Origin: JAJFFW01 sp039187035
Lineage (GTDB): Bacteria; Pseudomonadota; Alphaproteobacteria; Caulobacterales; Parvularculaceae
Assembly (NCBI GenBank): GCA_039187035.1
Contig: JBCCZS010000001.1
Coordinates: forward strand, 3,494-67,493
Length of the DNA: 64,000 bases
Direction of reading: 5' to 3'
In this document: piece after piece, positions 60,017 through 64,000 of the stretch
Layout of the letters: the number at the start of each line of letters is the position of its first letter
How positions within the stretch are numbered: the first letter of the stretch is position 1
Program-made: the position numbers and the translations under genes
The notes under the pieces: model-generated
Database searches by the model: none
What the model saw: the letters and a program-made list of their open reading frames with translations, nothing else
What the model was told of the DNA's origin: nothing

Positions 60017-60730
60017 TCAGAACGCTTTGATTAGCGAGATCAGCGCCGTCGACTGGACGTACGGCGCGCCGCCGATCGTCAAGGTCGCGCCGGCCGGGTC
60101 CGTCGCCTGAAACTCAAGGTCGCGGGTGCGCAGATAGTTGATCTCGGCGCTGAGCTTCAAGGTCGGCGAAAGATCGTAGGTCAGGCCCGCTTTGGCTTGG
60201 TAAGCGAACGCCCAGTCCGACGCCGCGTCAAAGCCGGTATCCATGAAGTTCGTCACGCGCGCGCCGCCGACGCCGACGCCGATAAACGGCGTGAAGCGCG
60301 TGTCGTTGTCGAAATCGTAGATCACGTTCGACATGAGGATATGCGCGTTGACGTCGTCGTCGATCGGCGGCTGGACCACGGCCGTGGTGACGCCGTCAAT
60401 GTCGACCGACTCGTAGGCGTTGGACGTGAAGCGATACTCAAGTTCGGTGCGGAACCCGCTCGGATACTTAAAGCCCACGGCCCCGCCGATCGCGAGGCTA
60501 TTGTCAAATACGCTTTCGCGCCCCGGAATTGCGGTCGCCGCGCCGCCCGCCGGCGCGACGGTTTGGGATTGGTCGGCGTCCGTGACGGCGGCGACGCCGA
60601 TCGATACTTTACCGTAGAGGCCGACGTCGTCATCGGTTTGCGCGTCCGCGTCCGACTGGGCGAGGGCGGCGGGCGAGACGGCGCACGACAAAACAGACGC
60701 CGCCAATACGGCGCGACGGTTCACGGTCAT
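60017..60730 (-). CDS. Small outer-membrane beta-barrel protein
   Basis: This 237-residue protein starts at ATG 60730 and has a signal peptide (VLAASVLSCAVSPAALAQ). Barrel strands follow: LYGKVSIGVAAVTDA, LAIGGAVGFKYPSGFRTELEYRF, FTPFIGVGVGGARV and LTYDLSPTLKLSAEINYLR. It ends LISLIKAF with terminal Phe. It fits the OmpA-N/opacity-protein type eight-strand barrels common in alphaproteobacteria, which act in envelope integrity or adhesion. It lies between the symporter and mdh on the same strand, with 145 and 90 bp gaps. Confidence 0.8.
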   Translation of the reverse strand: MTVNRRAVLAASVLSCAVSPAALAQSDADAQTDDDVGLYGKVSIGVAAVTDADQSQTVAPAGGAATAIPGRESVFDNSLAIGGAVGFKYPSGFRTELEYRFTSNAYESVDIDGVTTAVVQPPIDDDVNAHILMSNVIYDFDNDTRFTPFIGVGVGGARVTNFMDTGFDAASDWAFAYQAKAGLTYDLSPTLKLSAEINYLRTRDLEFQATDPAGATLTIGGAPYVQSTALISLIKAF

Positions 60731-60875
60731 AACGTGACTTAACCCTCCTGAACCCGACCCGCTCACCGGTTTAGGAGATTTGTTCGCGCCGCAACAGGAT
60801 AAAAGCGACGACGCGAAAACCACGGACGCCGAAGCGCCGGTTCGGCGCGCCGAAGCGTTTCGGACCGGCGCGGGG

Positions 60876-62327
60876 TTAAGCGCCGCCGCCGGCTTTCTCG
60901 CGCGCAAAATACTCCTTGGAAAGGCGCGCGACGAGCGGGCTCAAGACCAACAGGGCGATGAGGTTCGGCGCGGCCATCAGCCCCGTCAGCGTGTCGGCGA
61001 CGAGCCAGAACAGGCTGACGACGTCGGTGAGTACGCCGCCTTCTTCGACCATGAGAACGCTCGCCCCGAGAAACACGACCGCGATCCAGCTCAGGCGGAA
61101 GGCGAAAATGCTGCGCTCGCCGATGAGGAACTCGCAACAGCGTTCTCCGTAATAGCTCCACCCCAAAATCGTCGTGAAGCCGAAGACCGCGAGGCCGACG
61201 GCGACGATGTGTTGGCCGACGCCGGGAAGCGTGTTTTCAAACGCGGCGACGGTGAGCGGCGCGCCGGTCTCGCAGCCGGCGGGCAGGGAGACCAGCGATT
61301 CGCGCACGAAGGGCTCGCAGCTTTCCGGGATGATGCCGGCGGTGATGATGACGATCGCGGTGATCGAACACACCACGATCGTGTCGATGAACGTGCCCAG
61401 CATTGCGACGACGCCCTGGTTGATCGGGTCTTTGTTTTGAGCGGCCGCGTGGGCGATGGGGGCCGACCCCTGGCCGGCTTCGTTGGAAAAGATGCCGCGC
61501 GCGACGCCTTTTTGCATGGCGAGCAACAATAAGCCGCCGACGAAACCGCCCTTCGCCGCGTCGATGCCGAAAGCTTTCGTGAAAATTTCGCCGAACGCCG
61601 CCGGCACCGCTTCGGCATTGAGGCCGATGACGACGAGGCCGGCGAAGAGATACCCGAACGCCATCGCCGGCACGAGCCGCGAGGCGACGGTCGCGATCCG
61701 CTTGATGCCGCCGAGGATGACCGCCGCCGCGCCGCCCGCGAGCACGAGCCCGGAGACCCACGGCGCGACGCCGTAGGTCTCGTTCAGCGCATCGGCGATC
61801 GAGTTGGCTTGGATGGACGCGCCCGTGCCCCAGGACGCTAAAATCCCGAAGACGGCGAACAACACGCCGAGCCACGCCCAGGCCGGCCCCATTCCGTTTT
61901 TGATGTAGTACATCGGCCCGCCGACATGCCGACCGGAAGCGTCGACCTCCCGGAACTTCACGGCGAGCACGCCTTCAGCGAACTTGGAGGCCATGCCGAC
62001 CAGCGCGGTCATCCACATCCAAAAGACCGCGCCCGGCCCGCCGATTGCGATCGCGACGGCGACGCCGGCGATGTTGCCGGTGCCGATGGTTGAGGAGAGC
62101 GCCGTCATCAACGCGCCAAACGGAGAGACGTCGCCTTCCTCGCCGCCCGAGCGTTTGCGGAACAACTGGCCGAACGCATAGGGGATTTTCAGAATCGGCA
62201 TGCCGCCGAAGCGGACGGTTAGGTAAAGACCTGTCGCCAATAACAACAGCAAGACCGGCGGGTAAGGTACGGACGCCGATCCCCAAACGAGCGCGTTCGT
62301 TTGCTCGATGATGCTCACCAAATTCAT
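60876..62327 (-). CDS. Alanine/glycine:cation symporter (AGCS family)
   Basis: This 483-residue inner-membrane protein starts at ATG 62327 (MNLVSIIEQTNALVWG), typical of the family; upstream in-frame sequence is non-hydrophobic. It has about eleven helices and carries the AGCS signature around ALSSTIGTGNIAGVAVAIAIGGPGAVFWMW, then MYYIKNGMG, SNEAGQGSAPIAHAAA and LGWSYYGERCCEFLIG. It imports alanine or glycine with sodium or protons. A Cys-containing loop (ESCEPFV, AGCETG) is an unusual insert between late helices. Confidence 0.92.
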   Translation of the reverse strand: MNLVSIIEQTNALVWGSASVPYPPVLLLLLATGLYLTVRFGGMPILKIPYAFGQLFRKRSGGEEGDVSPFGALMTALSSTIGTGNIAGVAVAIAIGGPGAVFWMWMTALVGMASKFAEGVLAVKFREVDASGRHVGGPMYYIKNGMGPAWAWLGVLFAVFGILASWGTGASIQANSIADALNETYGVAPWVSGLVLAGGAAAVILGGIKRIATVASRLVPAMAFGYLFAGLVVIGLNAEAVPAAFGEIFTKAFGIDAAKGGFVGGLLLLAMQKGVARGIFSNEAGQGSAPIAHAAAQNKDPINQGVVAMLGTFIDTIVVCSITAIVIITAGIIPESCEPFVRESLVSLPAGCETGAPLTVAAFENTLPGVGQHIVAVGLAVFGFTTILGWSYYGERCCEFLIGERSIFAFRLSWIAVVFLGASVLMVEEGGVLTDVVSLFWLVADTLTGLMAAPNLIALLVLSPLVARLSKEYFAREKAGGGA

Positions 62328-62533
62328 GTAGACGCCCCTCGGGCCGGCGTGCGCGTGACGCTCGCGCCGGCTATCCTTTTGATAAGCCGCCGAGATTAAG
62401 CGCAGCGCGCACCCGCCGTCCAGCGTGCGGACGCAGCCTGGGGCGAGGTCTCTATCTTTCGGCCCGCCGGCATTCAACGCATACTGTCCAAAACGATCCC
62501 GCTGCGCGCGAACGCCTTTGGAGTGCTGCCGTC

Positions 62534-64000
62534 ATGTCGAAACCCGTTTTTGCGGCGCTATTGCACGCGGTCTTGTTCTTCTTTTCGGGGCTCGCCCTTG
62601 CGCAAACGCCGACCGCGCCGTCTGCGACGCCGCCGGTCGACGCGCCCCTCGCGACCTACGAAGCGACGTTGCGCGCGTTCCTCGCCGTCAACGAAGACCT
62701 CCTCGATGAGAGCGCCGCCGCCCTCAACGCGCACCGGGTTTTCGACCTGAAGGGAGGACCCGACGGTTGTCGTAAGCTGCTGTCGACCGCCGCCCGCAAC
62801 GAGTTCGACGCGCGCGCTTTTCTTGAAGCGGCCGTCGCGTCGTACCGCGCGCGCCGCTCCGATCTTTCCGCCGGTTCGCCGCGCGTGCGCTTTTCGTATT
62901 CGGCCGTCGTCAGTCTCGGCGCCTACGATTTCGATCGGAAAGGCTTCTCGTTTCTCAACGCCTACCTGGACGGCGTCACGATCGGCGATCGGATCTATCC
63001 GAGCCCCGTCGGCATCGGGTGGAAACAGGTCGTCGACCAGCCGCCGGCCGCTGCGTACTGCAACCAATACGCGCTCCTTCTCGCAAAAGCCGGCGTCCCG
63101 CGGGTTCTGACGCCGACGCCGGACCGATTCGCCATCGCCTTTCCCGGCGCCGACGAGGACCGCACGGCGCGCTATTTCTTGCCGATGGAGCGAGACGCGG
63201 CCGAAGCCTACCGGGAACGCAATCGCGACAAGAGCCGGGTGAACGGGGATACGCTGATGCGCATCGACTTCGTCGTCGACGCCGTCGCCACTCGGGCGAC
63301 GACGCGGCGATCGAGTTTCGGTCAGGACGCGATCGTCGCCGAAAAGGTCGTCGCGCGCTTCGTCGACCCGTCGACGGGGGACGTGCTGCGCGTTTACGAA
63401 CGCACCCGAGAAGTCGGCGAGGCGGCCTCCGAGAGCCCGGCTCGCGGGCCCGAGCGCCTGCCCGTATTAACGCCCGCGGCGGCCGGTCTTCTTGCGTATC
63501 GCGATGCAGCCGATTTCCATACGGACGATCTAAGAGCCGCCGCAATCGTCCGTATCTTGAGCGCGGAGCGCCGGCTCTACGATTCGTATGACGAGCAGTA
63601 CGAAGATCGGGCGCGATTTCAGCCGCTCGATTATAGTTGGGAGGAGGCGAACGCCGCCGGCGACGCCCGGGTCGCCGAGGCGATCAGAAAAGCCTATCTC
63701 GGCCGGCCCGTCGACTGGTCGTTCGTGCGCGACCATCCGGAATTCGACAGTCGCAAGCTGATGACCGTGCGGGCGACGATTTTCAATCCGCGTTGGTCGA
63801 AGACGGAGAGCGTCGAGGCGATCGCGCGGTGCAAACTCCCGGTGTTCAAGGCGTTTCTGGATGCTGCTGCAGCGCGGATACCGGACGAAATGGCGCTCGT
63901 CGTGCCGCTGGCGAGCCTCAAATACGACGCGTCGAACGAACTCTTGAAAATCGATCCGCGCCGCGATGCGACCGACGTCGAAAAAGCGTTGGGCCTCAAC
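62534..64000 (+). CDS. Secreted protein of unknown function, 3' end beyond window
   Basis: A reading frame is open from ATG 62534 to the last base, giving at least 489 residues. It begins with a signal peptide (MSKPVFAALLHAVLFFFSGLALAQ) and a Pro/Thr-rich linker. A mixed alpha/beta region follows with ATYEATLRAFLAVNEDLLDE near 40, FSYSAVVSLGAYDFDRKGF near 120, VVARFVDPSTGDVLRVYERT near 275 and the YEDRARFQPLDYSWEEAN segment near 355. Three Cys are widely spaced. I do not recognise a family. Codon use is like its neighbours. It is divergent from the symporter, with a 206-bp gap before it. Confidence 0.65.
   Translation, partial: MSKPVFAALLHAVLFFFSGLALAQTPTAPSATPPVDAPLATYEATLRAFLAVNEDLLDESAAALNAHRVFDLKGGPDGCRKLLSTAARNEFDARAFLEAAVASYRARRSDLSAGSPRVRFSYSAVVSLGAYDFDRKGFSFLNAYLDGVTIGDRIYPSPVGIGWKQVVDQPPAAAYCNQYALLLAKAGVPRVLTPTPDRFAIAFPGADEDRTARYFLPMERDAAEAYRERNRDKSRVNGDTLMRIDFVVDAVATRATTRRSSFGQDAIVAEKVVARFVDPSTGDVLRVYERTREVGEAASESPARGPERLPVLTPAAAGLLAYRDAADFHTDDLRAAAIVRILSAERRLYDSYDEQYEDRARFQPLDYSWEEANAAGDARVAEAIRKAYLGRPVDWSFVRDHPEFDSRKLMTVRATIFNPRWSKTESVEAIARCKLPVFKAFLDAAAARIPDEMALVVPLASLKYDASNELLKIDPRRDATDVEKALGLN

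Overview
The window looks like chromosomal DNA from a GC-rich, Gram-negative, heterotrophic alphaproteobacterium. It carries five TonB-dependent receptors, a FecI/FecR pair, MipA/OmpV-type and small beta-barrel outer-membrane proteins, two PQQ dehydrogenases and an NAD-dependent malate dehydrogenase. A Caulobacterales- or Parvularculales-like lineage is a guess only. I saw no rRNA, tRNA, CRISPR array, phage or insertion sequence. Coding density is high and operons are short.

Layout. 1-2249: tail of a TonB-dependent receptor, a sulfotransferase remnant interrupted by a stop, and a small secreted protein. 2865-7220: an alkaline-phosphatase-superfamily protein, a coniferyl-aldehyde-type dehydrogenase and a zinc-free MDR oxidoreductase. 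7341-13302: a siderophore-type receptor behind a Fur-like dyad, an exported M24 peptidase, and a two-component system (kinase 11405-12571, regulator 12577-13302). 13356-14657: a perfect 38-bp palindrome, then a flavin amine oxidase whose C-terminal segment sits at its N-terminus, i.e. a circular permutation. 14738-20018: a MipA/OmpV barrel, a large NlpC/P60-like surface protein with an acidic repeat linker, and a second M24-fold protein.

20174-35321 looks like a catabolic island. It holds two TonB receptors, a soluble glucose-dehydrogenase-like PQQ enzyme, a TPR/2OG-oxygenase, a small ABM-fold enzyme, and an operon of ThDP E1-alpha, E1-beta and a heme-c/PQQ dehydrogenase. That operon is divergent from two SDR dehydrogenases and a cupin. 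The promoter regions of the first receptor and of the E1/SDR divergon share an 18-of-22 motif, which suggests common control. The inferred theme is periplasmic oxidation of an alcohol or sugar, then dehydrogenation and cleavage of a hydroxyketone or 2-oxo compound. The substrate is unknown.

35828-40239 is a complete sigma/anti-sigma/STN-receptor set. 40662-43238 is a compact operon of a flavoprotein with a Cys-rich tail, an ACR3/SBF-type permease and a 73-residue protein, preceded by three tandem 15-bp repeats. 43749-47653 holds a C45-type acyltransferase, an SbtA/SbtB bicarbonate-transport pair and a CobW-family GTPase. 47884-55035 is an oligopeptide ABC transporter followed by a PBP4-type carboxypeptidase. 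55139-64000 holds an M28 peptidase, a GNAT acetyltransferase and a glycosyltransferase in one operon, then a small secreted protein, malate dehydrogenase, an outer-membrane barrel, an alanine/glycine:cation symporter, and a secreted protein of unknown function that runs off the window.

The items most worth following are the permuted amine oxidase with its palindrome, the shared operator-like motif of the catabolic island, and the flavoprotein/permease operon. All assignments rest on reading motifs by eye; no database search was possible.
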